41,000 bases of DNA, taken from the NCBI GenBank assembly GCA_035564115.1, contig DATMTN010000019.1:1-41000 (forward strand), given 5' to 3'. Every line of letters starts with the position of its first letter. Within the stretch, counting starts at the first letter, position 1. Shown here piece by piece: positions 31,989 through 40,326 of the stretch. The notes under the pieces were generated by a model. The model searched no databases, was not told the DNA's origin, and worked only from the letters and a program-made list of their open reading frames with translations. A program made the position numbers and the translations under genes. Source of the stretch: JACMPA01 sp035564115 (GTDB lineage: Bacteria; Patescibacteriota; Saccharimonadia; Saccharimonadales; UBA4665).

Positions 31989-32684
31989 GTGAATCAGCAA
32001 TTAACAACAGCGATTATCCTGAAGCGGACCGATTATGGTGAGGCTGATCGGATTCTAACCGTGCTTACTCCAGATCATGGCAAGCTGCGTCTGATGGCCA
32101 AAGGCGTTCGTCGGGTGAAATCTAAGCTTGCTGGTGGCATCGAACTATTTAGCGTCAGTCATATAACGTACATACCCGGGCGGGGCGAGATTGGTACACT
32201 GGTGAGCACTCGGTTGGACAAGCACTACGGTACCATCGTTAAAGATATCGAACGGGTGCAATTGGGCTATGAGCTCATCAAGCAGTTAGACAGAAATACC
32301 GAGGACGAAGTCGAGCCGGAGTATTTTAATCTGTTGGCCGAGAGTTTTGAAGCCCTGGACGATATACAGGTCCCGCTTATAACAACGAAGCTGTGGTTTT
32401 TTGCCCGGCTGTTACGGCTAGGTGGTCACGAGCCAAACTTGCAAACTGATACGGCTGGCCAGCGACTCGACGCCGCCAAAGCCTACAATTTCGACATCGA
32501 GGCGATGACCTTCACGGTTCATGCAAGCGGTCGCTACAAGGCAGCCGATATTAAGTTCCTCCGGCTGCTGTTCGGCCCAGCCCGGCCCCAAGTGCTCGGC
32601 AAAGTTATCGACGCTGCCGTCCACGTTAACCGTTTGCAACCGCTTGTCCTGTCCATGAGTCAGCAGTATATTCAAACACGATAG
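31989..32684 (+). CDS. recO: DNA repair protein RecO
   Basis: Recombination mediator that helps load RecA on single-stranded DNA. The 231-residue protein begins with the RecO OB-fold (TTAIILKRTDYGEADRIL, then VLTPDHGKLRLMAKGVRR) followed by the helical region. The usual four zinc Cys of many RecO proteins are missing, as in E. coli RecO. Start is GTG. It follows the receiver gene by 5 bases and its stop codon is part of the ribosome binding site of the next gene. Confidence 0.9.
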   Translation: MNQQLTTAIILKRTDYGEADRILTVLTPDHGKLRLMAKGVRRVKSKLAGGIELFSVSHITYIPGRGEIGTLVSTRLDKHYGTIVKDIERVQLGYELIKQLDRNTEDEVEPEYFNLLAESFEALDDIQVPLITTKLWFFARLLRLGGHEPNLQTDTAGQRLDAAKAYNFDIEAMTFTVHASGRYKAADIKFLRLLFGPARPQVLGKVIDAAVHVNRLQPLVLSMSQQYIQTR

Positions 32685-32696
32685 GAGGATTTTACA

Positions 32697-33371
32697 GTGG
32701 CAGTAGCCCCATACAATGTTGAAAGCATGATCGCCTGCGAGAATACGCAGCGCAAAGTTGATGGCGCCTACATGTGCTACCTGCATCACCTGGTCGGCGC
32801 CGGGGTACGTCGGACGGCCTTTAAGATGGGCAATACGAATCCAGCAGGGGAAGACATGAACGAGCTCCTGGGTGAGCTACGCGGTCGTTTATCGCTCGAG
32901 TATAAACATCTCCACGACAGAGTAGTGCCCATTAGTAAGTTCATCGGACTCAGTATTGTTCGACAATGTAGCCGTAATGGTCATGGCGCGCGAAAACTGC
33001 CTGAGCTACCGGACGCCCCACGCACGGAACGGGTAGCAAGCTATGCGTTTGCCAAAGACCCAGTGCAGATCATTCCTATCCAGCTACATAGTCTGGCACA
33101 ACTTCGTACCATCAGTGAGGCCGGCCTGGGCTCAGCAAAACGATGTGGTGCGAGTTCGGCCATGGCCAGCCTGCAACCACTGATTCACTTACCAGTCTCT
33201 CCAGGAGAGAAGGCGGCTCTGCCAATATACGATGCGGTGGCGACATTCCCGGCGATGGGTAGGGCAAACGATCCACATGTTGCACTCCACTTGCTGGGCA
33301 TCAATTCCGAGGACAGTACGCCACAGTACATTGAGCAGATCGTGCCCCGCAGTAGCCTCACCATAGAATAA
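32697..33371 (+). CDS. Hypothetical protein (224 aa), recO operon
   Basis: Unrecognised. Soluble, near-neutral, with no membrane segment. It has a strong AGGAGG ribosome binding site (32683-32688) overlapping the recO stop, and a GTG start. Notable features: a Cys-containing N-terminal helix (MIACENTQRKVDGAYMCYLHHL) and a basic stretch around VRQCSRNGHGARK. Co-transcription with recO is likely; function is open. Confidence 0.68.
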   Translation: MAVAPYNVESMIACENTQRKVDGAYMCYLHHLVGAGVRRTAFKMGNTNPAGEDMNELLGELRGRLSLEYKHLHDRVVPISKFIGLSIVRQCSRNGHGARKLPELPDAPRTERVASYAFAKDPVQIIPIQLHSLAQLRTISEAGLGSAKRCGASSAMASLQPLIHLPVSPGEKAALPIYDAVATFPAMGRANDPHVALHLLGINSEDSTPQYIEQIVPRSSLTIE

Positions 33372-33404
33372 GCTCTAGCAATTTACTTTTTGTTCAAAAA
33401 AGTG

Positions 33405-33410
33405 TTTACT
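33405..33410 (+). promoter_or_regulatory. -10-like element of the gene at 33419
   Basis: TTTACT ends 8 bases before ATG 33419; weaker than the other leaderless promoters. Confidence 0.35.
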
Positions 33411-33418
33411 AACCCTCA

Positions 33419-34006
33419 ATGAGAAGTTTTGAGAGTAGGCTAGCTGCTTGTGCTGGCATCGGTCTCGCTGTGGGTGGTTTTGTAGTGGGCTGCCTAGAAG
33501 CGCAAGAGGGCTTTGACCCAGCTCATGTGCGCCAGGAGCAAGTAGATACCTGCACGCCATATATGCCAGTCGCAGAGCAACTGGGCGTAACTGAGGTTCC
33601 CAAGCAGTGCGAAACATTTGCAGACGACCTCATAGCTAAACCTTATGCCGCACACCAAGGCCTTACCTATAATCTCCCCGCACAGAAAGATTTTAGGCGT
33701 GAGTTTAGTCCTAGCGTTCACTACAACCGTGATCAATTTCTTAAATGGGCTACGGCTGGTGGCTTCTGGGGCCTGACCATTACGACCGCTGGACTTCTAT
33801 TAATCAATGATATGCCTTCGGAAAACGATCCTAGCAATGATCCGAAGCCTTCGGGGCCAAGGCCAGTCCAGCAGCTGTCGGTACGTGAATATCGACGTCG
33901 GTATGCCCAGTCAGCCAATAGTCTACCGCCGGACAATCTGAGTAACGGTGATCTGCGGTGGTTTGTGGCTCAGGCCATCGAGCGTCAGCGCGCTGCCGAA
34001 AACTAA
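33419..34006 (+). CDS. Hypothetical two-pass membrane protein (195 aa)
   Basis: Unrecognised. A first hydrophobic segment (about 8-27) and a second (about 110-130) bracket an outer domain of about 80 residues with two cysteines (C45, C64) that could form a disulfide. A Pro-rich, charged cytoplasmic tail follows. It lies before the glycyl-tRNA synthetase gene but has its own -10-like box and is probably unrelated. Confidence 0.6.
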   Translation: MRSFESRLAACAGIGLAVGGFVVGCLEAQEGFDPAHVRQEQVDTCTPYMPVAEQLGVTEVPKQCETFADDLIAKPYAAHQGLTYNLPAQKDFRREFSPSVHYNRDQFLKWATAGGFWGLTITTAGLLLINDMPSENDPSNDPKPSGPRPVQQLSVREYRRRYAQSANSLPPDNLSNGDLRWFVAQAIERQRAAEN

Positions 34007-34028
34007 CATGCCGGCACATTGCACGAGC

Positions 34029-34047
34029 GGAACTAAGAGGTAGTTCC
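34029..34047. promoter_or_regulatory. Inverted repeat in the glyS promoter region
   Basis: Perfect 7-base arms GGAACTA and TAGTTCC around AGAGG, ending 16 bases before the TATACT of glyS. It sits where a -35 would be and may bind a regulator, or form the end of the preceding transcript. Confidence 0.35.
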
Positions 34048-34063
34048 TGCGCGCCTTCCTTGC

Positions 34064-34069
34064 TATACT
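34064..34069 (+). promoter_or_regulatory. -10 element of glyS
   Basis: Extended -10 TGC-TATACT ending 8 bases before ATG 34078; this rules out the longer open frame that begins at 33958. Confidence 0.6.
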
Positions 34070-34077
34070 TATCCCCA

Positions 34078-35391
34078 ATGAGTGATGTAAAACTAGAAGA
34101 TATTGTTAGTTTGTGTAAGCGCCGCGGGTTTATTTTCCCAGGCAGTGATGTCTATGGTGGCCTGAGCGGCACCTGGGACTACGGTCCGCTGGGTGTGCAG
34201 TTAAAGCGCAATGTCATGGCGCTGTGGTGGAAGATGTTCGTCGACGATGCCGACGACATGCTCGGCGTGGACGCTGCCATCCTCATGAACCAGAAGGTCT
34301 GGCAGGCCAGCGGCCATGTCGATACCTTTACCGATCCGCTCGTCGAGTGTTCTAACTGCAATGCTCGTCACCGCGCTGATAAACTTGCGGATCCCAATAA
34401 GTGTCCAACGTGCGGCAAGGCCGGCACGTTCGGCGAAGCTCGGGCCTTCAACATGATGTTCAAGACGAATGTCGGTCCCGTCGACGACGACGCATCCATT
34501 AGCTATCTGCGTCCTGAAACTGCGCAGGGTATCTTCACGAATTATAAGAACGTGGTCGACACCTTCTACCCAGACCTGCCATTTGGTATCGCTCAGCAGG
34601 GCAAAGCCTTCCGCAACGAGATCAGCCCACGCGACTTCGTATTCCGCAGCCGCGAGTTTGAACAGATGGAAATCGAATACTTTGTGCACCCCGACCAGTG
34701 GGAAACTTCTTTCAAACTATGGGTTGAGCGAGTACATAAATGGTGCGACGCGCTCGGTCTGCCGGCCGAATCTGTCCACGAACTGGAAGTAGAAGAGGCC
34801 GATCGCGCCCACTACTCGAGGCGTACCATCGACTTCGAATTCGACTTCCCAATCGGCCGCGAAGAGCTGCTGGGCCTGGCATACCGCACCGACTTCGACC
34901 TTATGAACATCCAGAACAACTCGGGCAAGAACATGGAATACCGTCCGAAAGATGGCGGTGCACCATTTGTGCCGCACGTTATCGAGCCCAGCTTTGGCCT
35001 GGAGCGCGCCATCATGGCCGTACTAACTGCTGCCTACACCGAGGACGAAGTAAATGGCGAAAAGCGCATCTACCTGAAGTTCCCAGCGCACCTGGCGCCA
35101 GTGAAGGTCGCAGTGCTGCCATTGGCCAAGAACAAGCCAGAGCTGGTTGCCAAAGCCCGCGAGGTCTACGCCATGCTGAAGAAAGAAATCGGCAACGTCA
35201 TGTGGGTCGACACCGGTAACATCGGTAAGAACTACCGCAAGATGGACGAAATCGGTGTGCCATACTGCGTCACCGTCGACTTCGACACGCTGGAAGGTGA
35301 CCAGGCTGGAACTGTAACCGTCCGCCACCGCGACACCACCGACCAAGAACGTATCTCTATCGCTGACCTGTCTGCGAAACTACTCTCCTAA
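34078..35391 (+). CDS. glyS: glycyl-tRNA synthetase (homodimeric type)
   Basis: Charges tRNA-Gly. Of the single-chain alpha2 type (as in eukaryotes, archaea and some bacteria), not the alpha2-beta2 GlyQ/GlyS form. The 437-residue product has the class II core with motif 1 near the N-terminus (SGTWDYGPLG), a CxxC...CxxC zinc insertion (C91, C94 and two more near 112-115), motif 2 FRNEISPRDF at about 178-187 and motif 3 SFGLERAIM, and a C-terminal anticodon-binding domain (HLAPVKVAVLPL). Start decided by the -10 box and by the family N-terminus (DIVSLCKRRGF). Confidence 0.96.
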   Translation: MSDVKLEDIVSLCKRRGFIFPGSDVYGGLSGTWDYGPLGVQLKRNVMALWWKMFVDDADDMLGVDAAILMNQKVWQASGHVDTFTDPLVECSNCNARHRADKLADPNKCPTCGKAGTFGEARAFNMMFKTNVGPVDDDASISYLRPETAQGIFTNYKNVVDTFYPDLPFGIAQQGKAFRNEISPRDFVFRSREFEQMEIEYFVHPDQWETSFKLWVERVHKWCDALGLPAESVHELEVEEADRAHYSRRTIDFEFDFPIGREELLGLAYRTDFDLMNIQNNSGKNMEYRPKDGGAPFVPHVIEPSFGLERAIMAVLTAAYTEDEVNGEKRIYLKFPAHLAPVKVAVLPLAKNKPELVAKAREVYAMLKKEIGNVMWVDTGNIGKNYRKMDEIGVPYCVTVDFDTLEGDQAGTVTVRHRDTTDQERISIADLSAKLLS

Positions 35392-35415
35392 GCGTAAGCA
35401 ATTTACACGAGTTGG

Positions 35416-35421
35416 TATAAT
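35416..35421 (+). promoter_or_regulatory. -10 element of the gene at 35429
   Basis: Perfect TATAAT ending 7 bases before ATG 35429; leaderless type. Confidence 0.6.
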
Positions 35422-35428
35422 AAGGCGT

Positions 35429-36295
35429 ATGAAGAGAGACAGGAAACTGCTTTTTATATTGATTGGCTTTGTGATTCTCGTGGCGTTGGTTGCTGCGTGG
35501 GCAAAGCACGATGCCGATGCTAAAGCCGCCACCTTTACGATGCAGCGAGCGAAAGTTGCTGCAGTCTACACATCTGACGTGAGCAAACTCAAACTGAGCA
35601 CCCGGAGCGGCACAGGTATAACCTCTGATACCCAAGAAGCAACTTTGCAACAGGGGATATGCAACACCGCCGCTTCGTTGGAAAGCAAAGTTGCGAGCTT
35701 AAACCTGTCGTCGAGCATCGGTAATTCTCTGAGCTCGTCGTATCGAAGTGCAGAGGCCCACCAGGCAGACGATGCAAAGGTGGCCGGCAAATTGAAGTCA
35801 TATGCAGCGCTATGTAATTATTTTGTGTTTGATACCAGACGTGCCGCCGAGCAAAAAGCAGTCGAAGACAGCGACGAGTATACGTCACTTCTCGTGCCGC
35901 AGGGTGATACTTGCCCGGAGGCTGACTGTGTGCCACCAGAAAATGGTGCCTCGTTCGCCGCTGTCTACCAAAAGATTCTGGCGATTGATACCAAGTACAG
36001 CACACAATACCAACATTTGCAGTGTCCACTCCCATCCGCTCAAAAGTCAATTTGCGACGGAATAGTCCACTACGAAAAGGCCATCGTGGTCAGTACTCAA
36101 AAGTACGTCGATGCGCTTAAGACTGGCAATGCGGACGCCATTGCTGAGGCGTCGAAGAACGCTGATGCGTATGCCGCCTACGCTAACCTTAACACTGCGG
36201 TGCAAAAGTTTGATTCGACAGCGAAAGATATCAATGTCTTTTATGGCAAGATTCTCGCTACTCACGAAGCTGAACTGCAAAAGCAGTCAGTCTAG
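35429..36295 (+). CDS. Hypothetical membrane-anchored, Cys-containing protein (288 aa)
   Basis: Unrecognised. A basic start (MKRDRK) and one hydrophobic segment (about 7-26) place the rest outside the cell. The outer part is mostly helical and Ala/Ser/Lys-rich, with six cysteines including CPEADC, likely disulfide-bonded. Long amphipathic helices at the C-terminus suggest a coiled coil or helical bundle. It is followed by a convergent PsiE-like gene. Confidence 0.62.
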   Translation: MKRDRKLLFILIGFVILVALVAAWAKHDADAKAATFTMQRAKVAAVYTSDVSKLKLSTRSGTGITSDTQEATLQQGICNTAASLESKVASLNLSSSIGNSLSSSYRSAEAHQADDAKVAGKLKSYAALCNYFVFDTRRAAEQKAVEDSDEYTSLLVPQGDTCPEADCVPPENGASFAAVYQKILAIDTKYSTQYQHLQCPLPSAQKSICDGIVHYEKAIVVSTQKYVDALKTGNADAIAEASKNADAYAAYANLNTAVQKFDSTAKDINVFYGKILATHEAELQKQSV

Positions 36296-36319
36296 TCCAT
36301 ATTTAAGCGACTAATTGTT

Positions 36320-36769
36320 CTATGACTTTGTGGTTGTGGGCTGCTTGCTCTCGGCAGATTTGAGGGCGATACGAATTGCACCGAGCGTGGCGACAATAAT
36401 AGATAGTGCAATGGCGTTCGTGAGCTCCGGGTGCTTGAACCACATGCTGACGATTTCGTTCAGCATGATAATGAGTATGGTATCGACGATGTAGCGCACA
36501 TGCACCTTACCGTCATCTAGATAGGCGATGACCGTCATCATAATCTCCACCAGGGCTACGATGAATACGGTGTCGAGTAGTACCTCCTGCAGGATAGTCT
36601 CCAATGGCTTGTGGATCGAATGGTAGACATCTAGCCCAGCCTTCACCATCCCAATACACAGGGCAACAGTGGTAATCACAAGCAGTAGGGTCAGGATTGC
36701 CTTGATGGCGGTGGCGAACCACACGGCTAGGCCATCAAATGTATCTTCGCGGTGGGCGTTTAGTCTCAT
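36320..36769 (-). CDS. PsiE-like membrane protein
   Basis: Small integral membrane protein, 149 residues, with four hydrophobic segments. The layout and the conserved LLDTVFIVALVEIMMTV, then HVRYIVDTILIIMLNEIV segments match the phosphate-starvation-inducible PsiE family. Function in the family is not well known. ATG 36769 lies 7 bases after a minus-strand TACAAT box. No sign of a phosphate-regulated operator was recognised. Confidence 0.78.
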   Translation of the reverse strand: MRLNAHREDTFDGLAVWFATAIKAILTLLLVITTVALCIGMVKAGLDVYHSIHKPLETILQEVLLDTVFIVALVEIMMTVIAYLDDGKVHVRYIVDTILIIMLNEIVSMWFKHPELTNAIALSIIVATLGAIRIALKSAESKQPTTTKS

Positions 36770-36776
36770 TACATCT

Positions 36777-36782
36777 ATTGTA
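36777..36782 (-). promoter_or_regulatory. -10 element of the PsiE-like gene
   Basis: Minus-strand TACAAT ending 7 bases before ATG 36769; leaderless type. Confidence 0.55.
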
Positions 36783-36822
36783 CAGGTGAAAGCTGAGAGC
36801 CCCCAGAAGACGCCGAGGATGC

Positions 36823-36828
36823 TACAAT
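36823..36828 (+). promoter_or_regulatory. -10 element of the HAD gene at 36835
   Basis: Extended -10 TGC-TACAAT ending 6 bases before ATG 36835. Confidence 0.55.
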
Positions 36829-36834
36829 CTAGGC

Positions 36835-37497
36835 ATGCAAAAAATAATCATCTGGGACTTGGACGGGACGATACTGGATAGTCTGGGCGTATTCGAGGAA
36901 ACACTCAAGCTGATACTCCCCCAGCACGGGCTGCCACTGCCGTCGGTTGAAGTTATGGCAGCCAACTTTCATGGCAGCCTAGAAGATAGCATTGCTGGCG
37001 TGCTCGGTAACCCAGAGCCTGAGTTGCTCGCGCAGCTGGTCGCAGATTTCTTGGGCACGCAAGATTCGGCCTACGCGGTAGTGGAACCGCACTTGCTGTC
37101 TGATGCACTGCGACTGATGCAGCGAGCACACGAGGCAGGGTATCGACAGATTTTGGTAACCAACCGCGGCCATGTTGGCCGTTTGCGAGCTAGTCCACGT
37201 AGTATCGTGGCAAACTCTGACCTGAAGTTATATATAGACACTGTGATATGCGGAGACGATGGTGAGCACACCAAGCCGAAGCCGGCCGTGCTTGGCGCGT
37301 TAGCGGATGAATTGCGCGCTGCTGATGTTTTGGTAGTAGGGGATCAACATGTTGATGCCGAGTTTGCACTGAACCTGGAGGCGCGGGGTGTGCTGGTACG
37401 GCGCGATGGCGTGCTGCCTGTGTATATGGAGGCACTTGGCCGTGACTGGCAGCAGCATGTACAAGTCGTGAAAAGTTTGGACGAAGTCGTCCTGTAA
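36835..37497 (+). CDS. HAD-superfamily hydrolase (phosphoglycolate phosphatase-like), third copy
   Basis: HAD phosphatase of 220 residues. Seen: WDLDGT with D8/D10, a helical cap, VTNRG (motif II region), Lys in TKPKP and the motif IV region GDQHVDAEFA. Less similar to the first two HAD proteins of the window than those are to each other. It probably removes phosphate from a small metabolite; the substrate is unknown. A strong bidirectional terminator follows. Confidence 0.85.
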   Translation: MQKIIIWDLDGTILDSLGVFEETLKLILPQHGLPLPSVEVMAANFHGSLEDSIAGVLGNPEPELLAQLVADFLGTQDSAYAVVEPHLLSDALRLMQRAHEAGYRQILVTNRGHVGRLRASPRSIVANSDLKLYIDTVICGDDGEHTKPKPAVLGALADELRAADVLVVGDQHVDAEFALNLEARGVLVRRDGVLPVYMEALGRDWQQHVQVVKSLDEVVL

Positions 37498-37501
37498 TTG
37501 A

Positions 37502-37533
37502 AAAACCGCACAGCGGGGGAGCTGTGCGGTTTT
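37502..37533. terminator. Strong bidirectional terminator
   Basis: Perfect 13-bp stem AAAACCGCACAGC/GCTGTGCGGTTTT with a GGGGGA loop, between the convergent HAD and Rpf genes. Short T-runs on both strands suit both transcripts. Confidence 0.88.
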
Positions 37534-37550
37534 GCCGAGACGTCTAATGT

Positions 37551-38222
37551 TTAGTACAGGCCGAGTTTGGCACTGCAGGCTGGCCAGTTACCCCAGCCGC
37601 CACGGGCCTGGAGCATTTGACCACGCAGAATCTGTTCCTCACGGCTGGCTTGGTTCGGGTAGCCCGAGCCACCGACGGCTTGCCAGCTGCTTAGTGTAAA
37701 CTGCAGGCCACCGTAGAAACCGTTGCCGGTGTTGATAGCCCAGTTACCCCCAGACTCACATTGAGCCAGCTGGTCCCAGACGCTGCCGCCAGCTACGGCT
37801 GGAGCGTCACTTGGAGCCGGAGCGGAGTAGCTGCTGGTAGACCCAGCGGCTTCGGCCTGGACTTCCTGGGCGACAGCAGACGTTGCAGGCATATCGCGGT
37901 GGGCGATGGCAGCCTTTTCGTCTGGGATGGTCAGTTGTTGACCTGGAAAAATCAGGTCAGGGTTGTCGATAGATGTGTTGGCGTCGTAGATTCGTTGGAC
38001 GCTCGTGTTTGTGTCACCGGAAATCTTGTACAGATAGTCTCCCGGCTGGACAGTCACAACCTGTGGTGGTGGCGTCGTGACTTGAGTAGCAGCGACGATT
38101 TTTACCTTCGCTTTGGTTGATGAAGTTGCGGCGCTGGCGGTAGCAGTAGGTGCTACTTGGCTGTTTGCGACACTCAATAATAGAGCCCCGCCAACAGCTG
38201 CCGCTGTTGTGGCTAAACGCAT
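37551..38222 (-). CDS. Secreted LysM + resuscitation-promoting-factor (Rpf)-like transglycosylase
   Basis: Secreted cell-wall enzyme of 223 residues. Seen: a signal peptide (about 1-29), a LysM peptidoglycan-binding motif (about 53-98: VTVQPGDYLYKISGDT.. to LIFPGQQLTIP), an Ala/Ser/Pro linker, and a C-terminal Rpf domain (about 148-223) with VWDQLAQCESGGNWAINTGN, YGGLQFTLSSW and the second Cys in WPACSA. Rpf proteins of Actinobacteria cleave peptidoglycan and wake dormant cells; the catalytic Glu is E in CESGG. In a CPR bacterium it could remodel its own wall or that of a host. It has a strong AGGAGGG ribosome binding site and a long leader. Confidence 0.92.
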   Translation of the reverse strand: MRLATTAAAVGGALLLSVANSQVAPTATASAATSSTKAKVKIVAATQVTTPPPQVVTVQPGDYLYKISGDTNTSVQRIYDANTSIDNPDLIFPGQQLTIPDEKAAIAHRDMPATSAVAQEVQAEAAGSTSSYSAPAPSDAPAVAGGSVWDQLAQCESGGNWAINTGNGFYGGLQFTLSSWQAVGGSGYPNQASREEQILRGQMLQARGGWGNWPACSAKLGLY

Positions 38223-38348
38223 TAGTTTAATACCCTCCTTTAGTACCGAGCGGGGTCACTGCTACGCAAAGCTTATATTATGGGCGCGATAGCAACCGTC
38301 GGTTTGTGCATTTGTTTCCACCTCACTGGAAATAAAAACACAAATACC

Positions 38349-38377
38349 AGCCTAGCGCATAAGCAGTTTGGTGTCAA
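38349..38377 (-). promoter_or_regulatory. Promoter of the Rpf gene
   Basis: Minus-strand TTGACA (38377-38372), 17-base spacer, TAGGCT (38354-38349). Transcription would start near 38342, leaving about 120 bases of leader before ATG 38222, an exception in this mostly leaderless window. Confidence 0.55.
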
Positions 38378-38469
38378 ACGTATAGCCCACACCCCCAGAT
38401 GTAGCGGTGGGACAATGTTGTGCAAATTATCATAAATTCGACAATTACGCTGGTAGATTTTAAAGCCAC

Positions 38470-38497
38470 TTGAATGCCCGGAGCAAAGTGCTACAAT
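38470..38497 (+). promoter_or_regulatory. Promoter of the gene at 38527
   Basis: TTGAAT (38470-38475), 16-base spacer, extended -10 TGC-TACAAT (38492-38497). A leader of about 23 bases carries a GCAGGAGG ribosome binding site. Confidence 0.6.
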
Positions 38498-38526
38498 TGC
38501 GCTAAAGCAGGAGGCTGGAAACCAAT

Positions 38527-39162
38527 ATGAGTGCTGGACCAGAAGGGGACCCGTTTGCAGAAACCGGCAGTGAGATGATGGTGGCGTTGACTCATTTCGA
38601 TCAGACACGGGGAGAGCTCTACGACACGATCAGTAAGGAAGCTGTAAAACCGCCACTGACTATTGAGACAAAGAACCACCTAGGAGAGCTTGCAGACTTA
38701 ACCAGCGAATCTTTTGGGGATCTCACCACGGCAATTCTCAACACAGATGATGATCTGCCGACGAAAGTGACCGATATCCGACGTATCTGGCTGTTTGATG
38801 AGGCATACCGGGCGAAGGAACTCCGACTCCTGGCTGGTTGTAAGCGTCATTTTGGTCCACCAACTCCTAGGCAGCTGAACAGAGTTTTTCGGGATATGCT
38901 CCGTGAAACGACCGCGATTGATGACACTGTTATGGAGGCCAAAGCTATGTACCAGGAAAGCCTAGATGTTGATCTGGCGAGGTTGTTTGGCCACTGGGAA
39001 AAAGCCTGTCGCAAGGGCGTAAGTTTTGAAGCATTAGAGAACATAGAGTACGAGGCGCTGCTTCGTGGCGCTGGTAAACAGGCTCTAGACGTATCGAAAA
39101 TTGCCGCGGGCGTAACGATAGGGCTCCTTATAACCAAGAAGCTTGGCAAGGGCCACTTGTAA
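38527..39162 (+). CDS. Hypothetical helical protein (211 aa)
   Basis: Unrecognised, almost entirely helical by composition, soluble except for a mildly hydrophobic segment near the C-terminus (IAAGVTIGLLITKKLGKG) that could be a tail anchor or just a buried helix. It has its own promoter and a strong ribosome binding site. It precedes the DUF4868/KwaB-like gene by 96 bases, but it does not look like the four-pass membrane protein KwaA. Confidence 0.62.
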   Translation: MSAGPEGDPFAETGSEMMVALTHFDQTRGELYDTISKEAVKPPLTIETKNHLGELADLTSESFGDLTTAILNTDDDLPTKVTDIRRIWLFDEAYRAKELRLLAGCKRHFGPPTPRQLNRVFRDMLRETTAIDDTVMEAKAMYQESLDVDLARLFGHWEKACRKGVSFEALENIEYEALLRGAGKQALDVSKIAAGVTIGLLITKKLGKGHL

Positions 39163-39258
39163 TCTGTAATCCGAGCGCGAGAATTTTACAGCAGTATTCT
39201 TTTGACGCGTTCGCTAAAATAGGTCAAGTTGTAAACGAAAAATTGAGGGTAAACATCT

Positions 39259-40326
39259 ATGGCAGATGATGACGCTTTGGCTGAAAAACGAGCCGCGCTC
39301 ACAAAACAAGACAACGTAACTGATGTGCTGGCACCAGCGCCAGAGGACGCCAACTACGAACCGTCCGATGTCTTTACCTGGGCCAATAACCTGGTGCAGT
39401 ACAAGGACGAGCTGAAGGTCGAGATATTCTTCTTTAACAAAAACTATGTCGTCTATAAGACGACGCGGGCCAAAGAGCTCAACAAAATGATGGAGCCGAT
39501 TTTCGTTGACGAAATCCTGGAGTACGTCCTAGAAGGGGCAGCGAACGGGCTCATCGTACGCGGCTTCGAGGACGCCGAGCAAGAGGAAAACGTGCTGCAG
39601 TTCACGCGGCTAAAGAACGTTGAAAAGGCCGTGGAGGTCATAAACTGGCTGAAGCATCAGGCGCACGAGATCGAGACCTTTGACGACGAGGAGCATGACA
39701 TTAAGCGGATGAAGGGCGTGATTGCTCGTATCTCGCACGATGGGCTTAAGAAGCCGGCATATGTCATCAAGGCCATGCAACAGAGCCAGGTTATCCGTGG
39801 CAAAGCCGGCTGGATGATTCGCGAGGGTAAACTGGTACCATTTGATGCTGACGCCGCACTGCGCATTACACCAGATAACCAGTTGCTCGTGCTCGACCAA
39901 GACATGTACGTCTTTAGCCAGGCCAAGCTGAAGTCGCTGTTTGGCTACGACGCCAAGGAAGCCAGTATCGCCGAGGCCAAGGTCCGCGAGATTGAGGAAC
40001 ACTTCCAGCTTAGCTTTGCAGAGGGACTGAGTATGCAAGCACTCGTGAAAGGCAACCGCAGTGTTATCAAGAAGCTGCAAAAAATTGAGCCAATGCTAAT
40101 GACCCAGAGTGCCATGATGGACCACGCCGAGGAAATGGGCGTGAACCTCATGACCGACCCGAATGGTAAAATTATCATCATGGACGAAAAGGACATGAAG
40201 CTCTTCGTAGACCTATTGAACGACGACATCATGGAATCACCAGTCACAGGTATTCGCTACGAGATCAAGGCTAAGCGCGAGCTGAAGCCACCAAGCGAGG
40301 ATGACCTCTTGAAAGAAGTCAGCTGA
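39259..40326 (+). CDS. DUF4868 / KwaB-like protein
   Basis: Soluble protein of 355 residues. The C-terminal segment LFVDLLNDDIMESPVTG followed by YEIKAKREL matches, as I remember it, the hallmark of the DUF4868 family (LNDDxxxSxLTGxxYE.x.SK), which includes KwaB of the Kiwa anti-phage system. The upstream part also has the family's pattern of short strands and long charged helices. No KwaA-type membrane protein is adjacent, so this would be an orphan. A GAGGG ribosome binding site (39245-39249) precedes the ATG. Its stop overlaps the start of the RNase HI gene (TGATG), so the two are translationally coupled. In CPR genomes it may have a housekeeping role rather than defence. Confidence 0.55.
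   Translation: MADDDALAEKRAALTKQDNVTDVLAPAPEDANYEPSDVFTWANNLVQYKDELKVEIFFFNKNYVVYKTTRAKELNKMMEPIFVDEILEYVLEGAANGLIVRGFEDAEQEENVLQFTRLKNVEKAVEVINWLKHQAHEIETFDDEEHDIKRMKGVIARISHDGLKKPAYVIKAMQQSQVIRGKAGWMIREGKLVPFDADAALRITPDNQLLVLDQDMYVFSQAKLKSLFGYDAKEASIAEAKVREIEEHFQLSFAEGLSMQALVKGNRSVIKKLQKIEPMLMTQSAMMDHAEEMGVNLMTDPNGKIIIMDEKDMKLFVDLLNDDIMESPVTGIRYEIKAKRELKPPSEDDLLKEVS

Larger units (their letters stand above)
38223..38526. other. 304-base intergenic region with divergent promoters and Rpf leader
   Basis: Largest gene-free stretch. It holds the minus-strand Rpf promoter (38349-38377) and its leader of about 120 bases, and the plus-strand promoter of the gene at 38527 (38470-38497). The leader includes a perfect hairpin TTTCCA/TGGAAA (38315-38332) and the AGGAGGG ribosome binding site (38234-38240). 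The rest (38378-38469) shows nothing I recognise. Confidence 0.6.

Noticed and set aside
33958..34077. N-terminal extension of glycyl-tRNA synthetase
   Set aside because: It overlaps the previous gene and the promoter; the family N-terminus begins at 34078.
38223..38342. c-di-AMP (ydaO) riboswitch in the Rpf leader
   Set aside because: I looked for the conserved ydaO blocks that precede actinobacterial rpf genes and did not find them on the minus strand; only a simple hairpin and a ribosome binding site are visible.
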